In this document: in pieces, positions 35,386-45,121 of the stretch
Layout of the letters: each line of letters begins with the position of its first letter
How positions within the stretch are numbered: the first letter of the stretch is position 1
Assembly: GCF_000152265.2 (NCBI RefSeq)
Contig: NC_021592.1
Span: forward strand, 1,550,001-1,614,000
Origin: Ferroplasma acidarmanus Fer1
GTDB lineage: Archaea; Thermoplasmatota; Thermoplasmata; Thermoplasmatales; Thermoplasmataceae
Reading direction: 5' to 3'
DNA: 64,000 nt
The notes under the pieces: model-generated
What the model saw: the letters and a program-made list of their open reading frames with translations, nothing else
Told to the model about the DNA's origin: nothing
Databases searched by the model: none
Position numbers and translations under genes: made by a program

Positions 35386-36603
35386 ATGGATATTTTGCAG
35401 GGAATTGGGCTCGCTTTAATAGCAATAGGATTGGTTTACGTTATTTATCAGTTTCCTATAATTTACTTTGGATATAAGGATTTTACCAAATACGATATTG
35501 ATTTTTCAAAGTTAAATGAAGCACAATTTTCCGGCTTAAAAATGTATAAGCCAATGGTCAGCATTATAGTTCCTGCAAAAAATGAAGAAACCGTGATCAA
35601 GCGGACAATAGAATCCATATTAAATCAAACATACACAAATTTTGAACTCTTTGTGGTTGTTGACAATTCAAGTGACAATACGTATAAAATTGCAAAGGAG
35701 TATGAAAGCAGGGATAAGAGAGTAAATGTATTCAACAGGCCAGATGGCAAAAGCAAAGCTTCCGCACTTAATTTTTGTTTTGAAAAGACAAAGGGTGAGG
35801 TAATTGCCACATATGATGCCGATACCATGCTTCTGCCCAATACACTTGAAAATGCAGTATATGGAATGAATTATTTCAATGTAGATGTACTGCAGGGATA
35901 TAATTCATACATAAACAGAGAAGAAAATATATTTACGAGGCTTGCAGTTATAGATGAAATACTTGTTAAGGCCACGCTTATAGGAAGGACACACTTCAAC
36001 CTTTTCGTTCCTGTGGCTGGATCAAATCAGTACTTTAAAAGGAAGGTCATAGAAAGTATAGGTGGATGGGACGATAATTTTCTTACAGAGGACCTTGAAA
36101 GTTCAATAAGAATTTCAAATGCAAGGTATAAATCGGCATATCTTGGCAGTGCAAAGGCACTTCAGGAAACTCCTGCATCATATTCAGAGTATTTCAGGCA
36201 AAGGACACGCTGGCTACGTGGATACCATCAGGTATTTTTCCATTCAAAGAAAAGATTCAGCAAATTTACGGATTTTGATGCCCTAATGATTGTCCTCGCC
36301 CCTACATTTTCCGGAATACTCTTCTTCGGGTGGCTTTACATATCCCTTCTGAATTTTTACAACCCATTCGTACATTCAATGAGAACCTATTTCATATCAT
36401 TAATTCTGATATCTTTGATAATATACGTTGTAGCCCTGGTACTTGTATTGATAAAAAAGCGGCAGAATTTTATTTATATTCCATTAATTTATATATACTT
36501 GACCCTGAACTCGCTTATAGCAATATACACCCTATTCCTGGAGATAACAGGCGCAAAGCGTGTATGGCATAAGGTAAAGAAAACAGGCAAGACAACACTT
36601 TAA
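35386..36603 (+). CDS. Membrane GT2 glycosyltransferase (synthase type)
   Basis: A 405-residue processive-type family 2 glycosyltransferase. One N-terminal helix (about 5-28) is followed by the catalytic domain: VSIIVPAKNEE, the nucleotide-sugar aspartates VVVDNSSDN and ATYDADTML, the acceptor motif FLTEDLESSIRI and the QxxRW-type RQRTRWLRGYHQ. Three to four helices close the chain. The same domain order occurs in hyaluronan and cellulose synthases and in many archaeal surface glycan enzymes. The product is unknown. It is followed 23 nt later by a CDP-alcohol phosphotransferase, which suggests glycolipid synthesis. Confidence 0.88.
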   Translation: MDILQGIGLALIAIGLVYVIYQFPIIYFGYKDFTKYDIDFSKLNEAQFSGLKMYKPMVSIIVPAKNEETVIKRTIESILNQTYTNFELFVVVDNSSDNTYKIAKEYESRDKRVNVFNRPDGKSKASALNFCFEKTKGEVIATYDADTMLLPNTLENAVYGMNYFNVDVLQGYNSYINREENIFTRLAVIDEILVKATLIGRTHFNLFVPVAGSNQYFKRKVIESIGGWDDNFLTEDLESSIRISNARYKSAYLGSAKALQETPASYSEYFRQRTRWLRGYHQVFFHSKKRFSKFTDFDALMIVLAPTFSGILFFGWLYISLLNFYNPFVHSMRTYFISLILISLIIYVVALVLVLIKKRQNFIYIPLIYIYLTLNSLIAIYTLFLEITGAKRVWHKVKKTGKTTL

Positions 36604-36626
36604 TAATTACTTTTTAATACCTGCCT

Positions 36627-37232
36627 ATGGTATTAGATTCCTACAGGAAAAAGGCAGACAGGTTTTTAGATCCTATAACGAAAAAATTTTCCGGAATAAA
36701 TCCAAACACCATTTCCATATTATCTCTGGTTTTTGCAGCGCTGGCCGGAATTTTTTATTATTTAAGCCATTATTTTCTTCTTCTTGCTTTCATTTTTATT
36801 ATATTTTCTGCTTTGTTTGATGCACTTGATGGCAAAATAGCCCGGCTTAAAAACATTTCATCAAAAAAGGGAGATATGCTGGATCATGTATTTGACAGGT
36901 ATTCAGATATGTTTATCATCCTGGGCATGACGTTTTCAATCTATGGAAATGTATATTTTGGCTTATTTGCTATTCTGGGAATACTGCTTACCAGCTATAT
37001 GGGCACACAGTCCCAGGCACTTGGCCTTAAAAGAAATTATTCGGGAATAGCAGGCAGGGCAGACAGGCTGATTTTAATAATAATATTCTCACTGATCCAG
37101 TTTTTTGTATCATCCCATTTCTCCATCTATTCTATAGATATCTACGCAACAGGAATACTATTAATATGGTTTGGATTAGCAGGGAATATAACTGCAATCA
37201 CAAGATTTTTTGATATGTATAAAAATTTATAA
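36627..37232 (+). CDS. CDP-alcohol phosphatidyltransferase family enzyme
   Basis: A six-helix membrane enzyme of 201 residues. The complete family motif is present: DALDGKIARLKNISSKKGDMLDHVFDRYSD, with the spaced aspartates and Ala-Arg that bind the CDP-alcohol and metal. In archaea such enzymes add a polar head group (inositol phosphate, glycerol phosphate or serine) to CDP-archaeol. Which alcohol is used cannot be read from sequence. It converges with the phosphohexomutase gene and overlaps it by 6 nt. Confidence 0.87.
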   Translation: MVLDSYRKKADRFLDPITKKFSGINPNTISILSLVFAALAGIFYYLSHYFLLLAFIFIIFSALFDALDGKIARLKNISSKKGDMLDHVFDRYSDMFIILGMTFSIYGNVYFGLFAILGILLTSYMGTQSQALGLKRNYSGIAGRADRLILIIIFSLIQFFVSSHFSIYSIDIYATGILLIWFGLAGNITAITRFFDMYKNL

Positions 37233-38567
37233 ATTTGCAAGGAAATCCATATAAGTTTTATTATACTCTTCCGCAAGGCTTTTGGATGGGGATTCAGAAA
37301 ATATTCTGATAATCTTTTCAGTCCCTGAAGGCCGTATTAATGTCCATCCATCTTCATCAAAAATTTTTACACCATCGGTAAAATCCATCTTTTTCCCGGA
37401 AAAATTTTCCATTAGCAATTTTTTTATTTCTTCCCAGCTTTTTTTACGTGCTACAGATGATTTAGCCATGGTATAGTCAGGTATTTCTTCAAGCAGACTT
37501 GATACTGTTTTGTTTTCATGGGTAAGGAGATTTAGCATCAGTGCCATAGTCATTGCCCCATCCCTGCAGAACTGATGCTTTCCATATATGATACCGCCAT
37601 TTTCCTCGCCGCCTATAGATGCATTATTATCTATCATTGCACGTGCCACAATCGGAGCCCCAACTCTAGTTGATATCAATTTTGCACCCTTTTCCCTGCA
37701 TATGTTTTCAAGTGCATCAGAACTGCTTACAGGAGTTACGACTATATCGCCCTTTTGAATGGTATGTTTCACTATCAATGCCAGGCTTTTATCACCATCA
37801 ATATAATTGCCCTTTTCGTCGATGAAAACGCACCGGTCTGCATCACCATCATGTGCAATCCCCAGATCAAATTTGCCGGTTTTCATTACAGATATAAGAT
37901 CCACCAGATTCTCAGGTTTTGGTTCTGAATTCCTCGATGAGAATTTGCCATCAGGATTTGCGTTCAATGAAACCACATGGCAATTCAATTTTGTCAGTAT
38001 TGTGGGGCTGGTATAGTATGATGCCCCGTTCCCTGTATCAATTACTACATTCAGGCGCCTTTCCTTTATGGCCTTTTCATCTACCATGCTGACTATGCTG
38101 TCCATATAAAGACCTATTGCAGTACTATCATAATTATACGTCCCGATTTTCTCCCAGGATGCCTGTTTGAATAATTTGCCGTTGTATATATCCTCTATTT
38201 TTATTTCGCTTTCTTCGTCAATTTCAGTACCATCCTTATCTATTGCCTTTATTCCATTATACTGTGGCGGATTATGCGATGCGGTAATCATAACGCCTGG
38301 AATACCCTTTGATTTGCAGTAGTACTGGAGTCCGGGGGTTGGCAACTCGCCCACATATATCACATCAGAACCTGTAGACATGATAGCAGAAGCAACAGCA
38401 AGCATGAACATGTCCCCGCTGATTCTTGTATCCTTTGCTATTGCAATTTTACCTCCATTGAAAAATGTTCCTATTGCCTTTCCTATCCCCATTGCTAGAT
38501 CTGTTGTAAGGTCTTCATTTGGAACTCCTCTGATTCCATTCGTGCCGAATAACTCTGGCTGCTTCAT
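37227..38567 (-). CDS. Phosphoglucosamine/phosphomannose mutase (GlmM-like)
   Basis: An alpha-D-phosphohexomutase of 446 residues. FGTNGIRG at the N terminus, the phosphoserine loop ITASHNPPQYNGIK near residues 94-107, the metal loop AHDGDADRC near 238-246, the sugar-binding GGEENGG and the C-terminal phosphate loop IRPSGTEKIIRI are all intact. It interconverts 6-phospho and 1-phospho sugars for nucleotide-sugar synthesis. The length and motifs favour GlmM or a dual-specific enzyme. It ends the leftward run zinc ribbon-EF1beta-GT2-mutase. Confidence 0.9.
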   Translation of the reverse strand: MKQPELFGTNGIRGVPNEDLTTDLAMGIGKAIGTFFNGGKIAIAKDTRISGDMFMLAVASAIMSTGSDVIYVGELPTPGLQYYCKSKGIPGVMITASHNPPQYNGIKAIDKDGTEIDEESEIKIEDIYNGKLFKQASWEKIGTYNYDSTAIGLYMDSIVSMVDEKAIKERRLNVVIDTGNGASYYTSPTILTKLNCHVVSLNANPDGKFSSRNSEPKPENLVDLISVMKTGKFDLGIAHDGDADRCVFIDEKGNYIDGDKSLALIVKHTIQKGDIVVTPVSSSDALENICREKGAKLISTRVGAPIVARAMIDNNASIGGEENGGIIYGKHQFCRDGAMTMALMLNLLTHENKTVSSLLEEIPDYTMAKSSVARKKSWEEIKKLLMENFSGKKMDFTDGVKIFDEDGWTLIRPSGTEKIIRIFSESPSKSLAEEYNKTYMDFLANL

Positions 38568-38586
38568 TATGTATTATAACAATTCA

Positions 38587-39669
38587 TTATAATAAGTTTT
38601 TATCTTCAATATCGTACGTATTCCCGCGCCAGGTTATCTTTTTCATCCGTTTTGCAACAATTAAATTTGTCATATAAATAAAAGGGAGTATGATAGAACC
38701 AAGTATATTGACAGGTTTTATGTGTTTTAGCCTTCTGACCATATTGTAGATATACATCACTGCAGGAATGAGGAAGAGAAAATACAGTGGATTATAAAAT
38801 ACTCCCATTAAAATTGCGGAAAAGAATAGGAATAAGTAGGCTCCATAAAATAATAAACCATAATAATACACTTTAGGAGATGCAGAAATTGAAAGGGCGG
38901 TCTGTCTGTTTGCCCACTCAGCGAACACCTTAAATGTATCCGGCGAGTTTATATCTGGCTGTGCAGAATCTACGTAATATATTTTTTTGCCCTTTTGCTT
39001 GCATATCTTTGTTAGAGCTGTGTCATCCGAGACATGTTCACTGAAAAATTCTAAAGAATCGCTTATGAGTTCATGCTTGAATGCCAGTGAACCACCCCAG
39101 CCGAATCTTGTAAGTTTTGACTCCATAAGCCCCATTCCTACAAAGCCCCATATTTCCTTAATCTGAGCCCAGAACCCATTTTTAGGGTAAAAGTAGGGGA
39201 ATGTGGTGGAAAGCCCTGCATCTTCCTGATTTAGTGGCATTACCATATTCAAAATCCAGTTTTTTTTGACCTCTATATCTGAATCAGCAAGAAGGTACAC
39301 CTCATAATTATTATATAGCTGGATAGCGGTACTTATTGCTCTTACCTTGCCACTGCATTTATCGCATTTATATGAACTTGTTATATAATCTATATCAAGT
39401 TTCTTAATTACTTTCAGGGCTTCTTCTTCCTCAGAATCAACCACGCATAAAAATTTAAAATTTTCATATTCCTGGTTTTTAACAGATATCAAATTTTTCT
39501 CAAGTGAATAGTCAATGCCTCTCACAGGCATTATGACCAGGGTTTCCGGACGGTAGTTATTGACTATATGTTCACTGTGATATTTATGAGACTCAATATA
39601 AATAAATCCAGATGATATAAGCAGCAATAATACGGTATAAAAAATTAATAAAATCAAAAGAATTATCAT
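38587..39669 (-). CDS. Membrane GT2 glycosyltransferase (ceramide glucosyltransferase-like)
   Basis: A 360-residue family 2 (GT21-like) glycosyltransferase. It has one N-terminal helix, then VIMPVRGID, FLCVVDSEEEE, a CDKCSGKVRA segment, VYLLADSDIEVKK and the acceptor region FSEHVSDDTALTKI with EWANRQTAL. Three C-terminal helices follow. It resembles enzymes that add glucose to a lipid. It follows aEF-1beta with a one-base gap and precedes the phosphohexomutase by 19 bp. Confidence 0.85.
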   Translation of the reverse strand: MIILLILLIFYTVLLLLISSGFIYIESHKYHSEHIVNNYRPETLVIMPVRGIDYSLEKNLISVKNQEYENFKFLCVVDSEEEEALKVIKKLDIDYITSSYKCDKCSGKVRAISTAIQLYNNYEVYLLADSDIEVKKNWILNMVMPLNQEDAGLSTTFPYFYPKNGFWAQIKEIWGFVGMGLMESKLTRFGWGGSLAFKHELISDSLEFFSEHVSDDTALTKICKQKGKKIYYVDSAQPDINSPDTFKVFAEWANRQTALSISASPKVYYYGLLFYGAYLFLFFSAILMGVFYNPLYFLFLIPAVMYIYNMVRRLKHIKPVNILGSIILPFIYMTNLIVAKRMKKITWRGNTYDIEDKNLL

Positions 39670-39670
39670 C

Positions 39671-39937
39671 TTATATTAGCGTAACATCCCTGGTATCAAC
39701 CTGGCTCACGTTTTTAACCGATGATATGGCATTTTCAACAGAATCTATTTTTCCTTCTTCATCGGGAACGATAACCGAGAATAAAAGGGCACTTAAACCG
39801 AATCCTATCTCTTCTTCCTTTACTTCGTTAATAGTGCAAAGTTTTTCTATGCTCGCCGTAATTGCTACCCTTAAATCTTTTAAATTTACATCAACAGATT
39901 CGGGAAGAATTCTTAACTGAACCATTACATCTCCCAT
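39671..39937 (-). CDS. ef1b: Elongation factor 1-beta (aEF-1beta)
   Basis: An 88-residue nucleotide exchange factor for aEF-1alpha. The family pattern is clear: VMVQLRILPESVDVNLKDL, IGFGLSALLFSVIVPDEEG and the C-terminal VSQVDTRDVTLI. Full length for archaea. It lies 4 nt after the zinc-ribbon microprotein gene and one base before the glycosyltransferase. Confidence 0.93.
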   Translation of the reverse strand: MGDVMVQLRILPESVDVNLKDLRVAITASIEKLCTINEVKEEEIGFGLSALLFSVIVPDEEGKIDSVENAISSVKNVSQVDTRDVTLI

Positions 39938-39941
39938 GATA

Positions 39942-40118
39942 TCACGGTCCTATAAATCCACACTTCTGGCACTCATATTTTGTTGAATGCTCTCTGCATT
40001 GCTTGCATCTTCCAATCATCTCTTCCCCACACTGGGGGCATTCGAATATTGAATATCCTACCTCCACCAGGCCAATGCCACAGGAAGTACATGTTTCTTT
40101 TGTATTTATTTTAATCAC
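39942..40118 (-). CDS. Zinc-ribbon microprotein (58 residues, four CxxC motifs)
   Basis: A 58-residue frame from a GTG start with four CxxC pairs: CTSC, CPQC, CKQC and CQKC (residues 10-13, 27-30, 38-41, 50-53), enough for two zinc sites. It begins [10 protein letters not shown] and ends KCGFIGP. Length and cysteine spacing match the small archaeal two-zinc proteins of the HVO_2753 type, which commonly stand next to EF-1beta, as here (4-nt gap). Family members are thought to act in RNA or translation-related control. The GTG start is the only reasonable one, since a stop lies 8 codons upstream. Confidence 0.82.
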   Translation of the reverse strand: MIKINTKETCTSCGIGLVEVGYSIFECPQCGEEMIGRCKQCREHSTKYECQKCGFIGP

Positions 40119-40426
40119 TCTCTTGGACTTTATTAAATAAACCTATTTAACTTTTATATCTCCTTTGATTTTTTTCTTTCCATTATTCAACGGTATGAGG
40201 AAATGTCGATAAATTATCAACGGCATCTCGCAATCCATATCTGGATAAAAAAATCCATGAGCGGTTAAAAGAAGTAAAAGATAGGATAGAAAGTCCCGGA
40301 TGGAAGATGGTGGGCATAAGGGAGCCAAATAAACTGATACAGGATAATGTTATTTATAAATTATAGAAAGCAGGATAAAGCATCCAGTATGGCATAAACT
40401 AATCTAATAGTTGTTTATTACCCTGC
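40119..40426. other. 308-bp region with possible gene remnant
   Basis: The left part holds the zinc-ribbon promoter. On the plus strand, 40199-40366 is an open frame without a start codon that reads like protein, including KKIHERLKEVKDRIESPGWK and ending NVIYKL before a TAG. I recognise no family. It may be the tail of a lost gene. Confidence 0.3.
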
Positions 40427-40669
40427 ATGGAAATATTATACAGTAATAAGAAAGCAGAATTTGGTGAAAAGGAATATTTTATAGCTTCACACGAACCTCT
40501 TTATTATGGTTTAATAATAAGCCCCTCATCCGATCTATGGAGTTACATGGTTGGAGCAGGAAAAGTCGAATGTAAAATTGAAAATGAAATCAGAAAATAC
40601 TTAATTCCATACAGAATTGATGTTGGGGAAAATAGCATATTTTTTATTACAGCTGATCCGGAAGATTAG
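40427..40669 (+). CDS. Small protein, unknown function (80 residues)
   Basis: An 80-residue acidic protein: MEILYSNKKAEFGEKEYF at the start, a hydrophobic stretch YYGLIISPSSDLWSYMVGAG, then alternating strands to FFITADPED. The pattern suggests a small beta-rich fold. It converges with the small M50 protease gene and their ends overlap by 4 nt. I do not recognise a family. The lack of disruption and the good codon pattern argue for a real gene. Confidence 0.5.
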   Translation: MEILYSNKKAEFGEKEYFIASHEPLYYGLIISPSSDLWSYMVGAGKVECKIENEIRKYLIPYRIDVGENSIFFITADPED

Positions 40670-41280
40670 ATTCCTAATATAGCCGGAAGGAACCCATCTA
40701 CTATATTTAATATTATTGCCAGTAAAAATACACCTGCAAAGAGTTTGCTGTTCCAGTAAAATACTTTGCTCCCATCAAGTGGAGGAAATGGTATCAAATT
40801 AAACAGGGCAAACCAGAGATTTAACCATGCCACCCATATTAAGATTGTTGATGCCACGCCGGTAATGCCAGAAAATGTTACTGCCAGGAAAGCAATTACT
40901 CCGATTATTATGTTTGTGCCTGGCCCAGCAAGTGCGATTTTTCCCTCACTATCCCTGTCATACAGCCCTGCAAACTGGACTGCACCCGGGGCAGCAAAGA
41001 TAAATCCGAACACCGATGTTATCAGTGCAAGAAGGATACCTACAGGCCATAACTTGAAAAATGCAACTGCACCGAGCCTTCTGGCAACTTCCCTGTGGGC
41101 CATTTCATGCATAAGGAAAGCGGTTACAGTTACGGAGAACCCTATAAGTACTTCGATTTCCAGTGTTTTTATGTCCGGTACCCCACGAAGTCCACCATTG
41201 ATCATAAGAGTGAAAGCTATAGTTAAAACGATTACTGCTATTATAATATCATTTCCTTCGTTATTCCTGTTGTACATCAT
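40666..41280 (-). CDS. Small site-2 protease (M50) membrane metalloprotease
   Basis: A 204-residue polytopic protein with HEMAH near residues 63-67 and the second zinc motif FNLIPFPPLDGSKVF near 165-179. It has no PDZ or CBS domain, so it belongs to the short M50B type found in archaea and bacteria. The ATG overlaps the stop of the giant repeat protein gene (TAATG), so the two are made together. A second ATG follows directly and could be the true start. Confidence 0.88.
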   Translation of the reverse strand: MMYNRNNEGNDIIIAVIVLTIAFTLMINGGLRGVPDIKTLEIEVLIGFSVTVTAFLMHEMAHREVARRLGAVAFFKLWPVGILLALITSVFGFIFAAPGAVQFAGLYDRDSEGKIALAGPGTNIIIGVIAFLAVTFSGITGVASTILIWVAWLNLWFALFNLIPFPPLDGSKVFYWNSKLFAGVFLLAIILNIVDGFLPAILGI

Positions 41281-44200
41281 TAATTTAACATCCCATTTTT
41301 CATTTTTCCTGCAATGTATATTGCATCCATTAGTCCGACATTGTATTTCGTTATTATCTTAATAATATCAGGTTCATTGCCCATATCACCACTATTAATG
41401 GAACCCCCATTTTCAGACAATTTCTCTATTTTATAATACCCTTCCATGCATCTCTTTATGAAAATATAGAAATTCTTTGATTTTATTACATTCCCGGTTA
41501 CCTTATAAATGTGGTATATTTTTATATCCCTTATATCTGAAATACCAATTGTGTTTAGTCTGCCAATAATATTTACGGATTCGTTATTATATTCCTTGGC
41601 ATCAATATAAGAATACGGTTCCTTGTTAGTAATGAATTCATAGACATCATTTGCAAGGTATGCAGGTACCATGGCACTTAGTTCGGCAGGTTGTGAAACT
41701 TTTTGATCCACGTACTCCGTATCAAATACTTTTTTAGTGACTTCCACTATCATTCTTGTTCTATAGGAAGATCTGAGTTTTGAATTTATGCTTTCACTGG
41801 TATCTACATTGATAATACCGTGATAATCATGCATTAATGCTCTCGTTGCCGCGTAGTTAAATAATTTAATCTGTGAATATATCCAGTATTTTATGTTCTC
41901 TGCATTTACAAATTCCCTGTTGTTATTAAATATGTTTGCCAGCGAACTATAATCCCTCAGGTCATAGAAAATATGCACCATTCTATTAAATGATGAAATA
42001 TCCTTTTTCTCATGGAAGCGATCATAAGTGGTTTCGAGAGCCTCGTTTAAATTCCCATTCTGAATTAAAGAATTTATAAGGCGTTCAAAAAGTATGTTTT
42101 CATCCGGATAATAGCTGATAAGTGTTTTCAGGATGTCTATCTCATCCTCATATAGTTCCAGTTCATCGAATTTGTTTGCAAGCAATTCACCCAGAATTTT
42201 GTCATGGCTTTTATTGAAAAGACCAACCATAAAGGTCTTTACCGGCATGTTTTCCCATGCACGTGTTATAAGGAACTCCGGTATTTTGATATTATTGTAA
42301 TGATATTGCGTGATTTCCCTTACTTTTCCAAATTCTTTCCTGTTGTAATAATAGACCATCAAATGAAACCATTCCCCTGTGGATTCCATTGCATTAATAA
42401 TGGCACTGGACAATGGGACACCCATAAAAAGTTCCTGAAAAAGTGGGTTTTTCACTGCAATACTATTTCTTACATATGCCAGGTTGAAGTATTCCAGAGA
42501 TTTTTTTAATATCCTTTTGCTGTAATAGTAACTTGAAAGTATTATGTAACCTTCATAATACTTATTTTTATAATGTTCCAGAAAATATACGGCAGTCAGC
42601 TCATTATCCTTTTTCAGGATAGAATAATGATTTACCACATCCTCAGAATTTCCCCCATATAGAAGTGAAAGGGCAGAGTATTTAAGGACAGATTTATAGT
42701 CCCTCAAACAATAGCTTTTTAGCCTGTACAAATATACGTTTTTAATATCAATCTTTTCCAGATATTCCCTGAATTCCTCACTAACATCTATATTTCTGCT
42801 TACCACAAAATTGTAAATCATGCCAAAAATATCGGTAAAGCCTAAATCTATAGCAGATTTTGTGTAGGTTTCTGCATTTGTATTTTTTGCCAGAGCAATA
42901 TTAATCCGCAATGCAAGGAAATCGACATTATCTAAAACAGAGATAGCTTCCTCAACATGCTTTATGGCATCCCCAAAATTTGAATCCTGAAATTCGATAT
43001 ACGCCCTGAAATAATAATAAAATGCATCAGGGTCTTTGCTATACAAAGAATCCAGAATTGTTGAAGCTTCATGGTAACGTTTTGTTTTTATAAGTGCTTT
43101 AGTAATGGGATATAAAAAATATCTTGAATCGTTCATGTCGCCAATATCCTCTCCATTCTTTATGGATTCGATATTGGAAAGTATTGATGATATTATCTGA
43201 TACCTGTCAATGTCAAGAAGGTTCCTTATGTAACGCCTGTCAAAAAAATTGTCCTTTCTGGTAGATGTGGCAAGTATATAGATTCCGGCCAGTGACCCGG
43301 CATTTTTTACTTTTCCGGCATATTTCATATAATCAAAATTTTTCCGCCCCTGCATATATGAGATTACCATTTCAAGAATTGTGCCCTGCTTATTTATACT
43401 ATTAAACTTCCTGATATTTTCATTAGTTTTTATTTTTTCAAAGATACTATCAACTACCCTACCGGAATCAAGTAAAGATCGCTCTGTCGTTATAATCTCA
43501 ATGGCATCTTCAATTCTGTTTAAATATATAAGTGAACTGCAATATTCCGGTTTAAACTCATTAATCAGGTTCTTTTCAGTTACGTATGAAAGAATCTTGC
43601 TGTACTCCTGATTTTCATACAGGTAATTGACAATAATTCTATAATTTTCATGATCTGTATTTCCCTTTTCTATCAATTGTATTGCAATTTTATATAACAT
43701 TTCCTGATTGTCTACCGCTCTGAAATATTTAGCAAATAACTCCAGTACTTCAGTATCATCGCCAAAATTTGACCGGTACCTGTTTAAATCCAATTCAGCT
43801 TCACTATATAAATCAAGTACAATTTCACTCTCAATTTTATAAAGCAACAATTTTTTATTTGTTCCCAGATTTTTTTCTATTAAGTTTATATAATTAATAA
43901 GGGAATAATAATCTTTAATTGCATAAGTAATATCTATAATTCGCTCAAGAACATTTTTATCTTCGTTATAATAAATATACTTATAAATTTTTAAAGCATT
44001 TTCATAATAGCCGAGGTGATAATATGCATCAGCCAATAATGCATTATCCGGTTCATTAACATCTGAAAATTCTACAACTTTTTCGTATTCTCCAAGATAT
44101 GAATAGTATTTTCTGATATCTATATTATTATAATGAATACGGTTTTTATGGATATCATGCAGCAACTCTTTGAGTTTATCCTTCTGGTTAAATTCTACAT

Positions 44201-44789
44201 AAATATCTGCCAGGGAAAAATAACAGGTTGAATAAGGTATTTTTGAAATACATATAGAAAGAATTTTCTCAAGGTCATTGATACTGCCGTTTGTTTGAAA
44301 AAGTGCAGTTAATCGCCGGATTTCCTGCTCACCCGGCATTGTGGCAAAATATTCTTTGAATATGCCCTCATCAAATACTCCTGCAATAGATAGGTATTCT
44401 ACAGCCTTTTCCGGTTGTGATTTATTTATCAATTCATCAAAATCTTTTTTAACATTGGCCAGGCTTAAAATATCTATATTAGATGTAACAAAATGAATGA
44501 AATCGTCAATCTTTCCATCAGAATATAATTTTAAAGCTTTATATTCCAGTATCAGAGGGCTTTTATCATCTATATATGTAAGGGCACTGTAAAGGTCAGC
44601 TGATATTTCAGCATCCCTGAGTGCATTTAACAATATATCAGAAATCTGTGTGTCATATACCTCCCTGATAGCATTTTTTTCTTTAATAATGAAACCGGTA
44701 AATATATCAATGTTGTTCTTTTCTATAGATTTCTTTAACATTGTCTTTAATTTCTTTCTTACCATTAGACGCTCTACGGCGATCATCAA
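41280..44789 (-). CDS. Giant TPR-like solenoid protein (1169 residues), unknown function
   Basis: A very long soluble protein made of short amphipathic helices. Recurrent patterns such as LADAYYHLGYYENALKIYKYIYY, YYFRAYIEFQDSNFGDAIKHVEEAI and EALETTYDRFHEKKDI read as degenerate tetratricopeptide units along most of the chain. There is no obvious signal peptide, membrane segment or enzyme motif. The last 150 residues are less repeat-like and may be a separate domain. It is co-transcribed with the short M50 protease. TPR solenoids bind proteins; the partner and process are unknown. Confidence 0.75.
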   Translation of the reverse strand: MMIAVERLMVRKKLKTMLKKSIEKNNIDIFTGFIIKEKNAIREVYDTQISDILLNALRDAEISADLYSALTYIDDKSPLILEYKALKLYSDGKIDDFIHFVTSNIDILSLANVKKDFDELINKSQPEKAVEYLSIAGVFDEGIFKEYFATMPGEQEIRRLTALFQTNGSINDLEKILSICISKIPYSTCYFSLADIYVEFNQKDKLKELLHDIHKNRIHYNNIDIRKYYSYLGEYEKVVEFSDVNEPDNALLADAYYHLGYYENALKIYKYIYYNEDKNVLERIIDITYAIKDYYSLINYINLIEKNLGTNKKLLLYKIESEIVLDLYSEAELDLNRYRSNFGDDTEVLELFAKYFRAVDNQEMLYKIAIQLIEKGNTDHENYRIIVNYLYENQEYSKILSYVTEKNLINEFKPEYCSSLIYLNRIEDAIEIITTERSLLDSGRVVDSIFEKIKTNENIRKFNSINKQGTILEMVISYMQGRKNFDYMKYAGKVKNAGSLAGIYILATSTRKDNFFDRRYIRNLLDIDRYQIISSILSNIESIKNGEDIGDMNDSRYFLYPITKALIKTKRYHEASTILDSLYSKDPDAFYYYFRAYIEFQDSNFGDAIKHVEEAISVLDNVDFLALRINIALAKNTNAETYTKSAIDLGFTDIFGMIYNFVVSRNIDVSEEFREYLEKIDIKNVYLYRLKSYCLRDYKSVLKYSALSLLYGGNSEDVVNHYSILKKDNELTAVYFLEHYKNKYYEGYIILSSYYYSKRILKKSLEYFNLAYVRNSIAVKNPLFQELFMGVPLSSAIINAMESTGEWFHLMVYYYNRKEFGKVREITQYHYNNIKIPEFLITRAWENMPVKTFMVGLFNKSHDKILGELLANKFDELELYEDEIDILKTLISYYPDENILFERLINSLIQNGNLNEALETTYDRFHEKKDISSFNRMVHIFYDLRDYSSLANIFNNNREFVNAENIKYWIYSQIKLFNYAATRALMHDYHGIINVDTSESINSKLRSSYRTRMIVEVTKKVFDTEYVDQKVSQPAELSAMVPAYLANDVYEFITNKEPYSYIDAKEYNNESVNIIGRLNTIGISDIRDIKIYHIYKVTGNVIKSKNFYIFIKRCMEGYYKIEKLSENGGSINSGDMGNEPDIIKIITKYNVGLMDAIYIAGKMKNGMLN

Positions 44790-45121
44790 TAGTGTAGTTT
44801 CACGATGGTATATTAGTTTATTGCAATTCTGAGCCTATTAAAATTCTAGAAGGTTTTTATTTACTATTCTATTCCATTTTTAATATGTCGCAGCACGCTA
44901 TCTTCCTGCATTTAGTTGCCGTTGAATCAGCATCCCGGACTCTCTGGACTTGCTTAACTTCTTTCCCACGTTAAACATTTATTAAGATTACATTTTAGGT
45001 ACAAAGAAAAATTTCATTATATATTCCCAATACTTATTTACAGGACACACAATCTTTTGAATTAGTTCAATGAAAACTTATGCACGAATTCATATATGCG
45101 CAGACAAGAAAAAATTCTAAA
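44790..45121. other. 332-bp intergenic region
   Basis: It holds the promoter of the TPR gene on its left. On the minus strand, about 44868-44970 reads as a start-less fragment (KEVKQVQRVRDADSTATKCR) before a TAG, possibly a gene relic. I see no tRNA or repeat. Confidence 0.35.
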
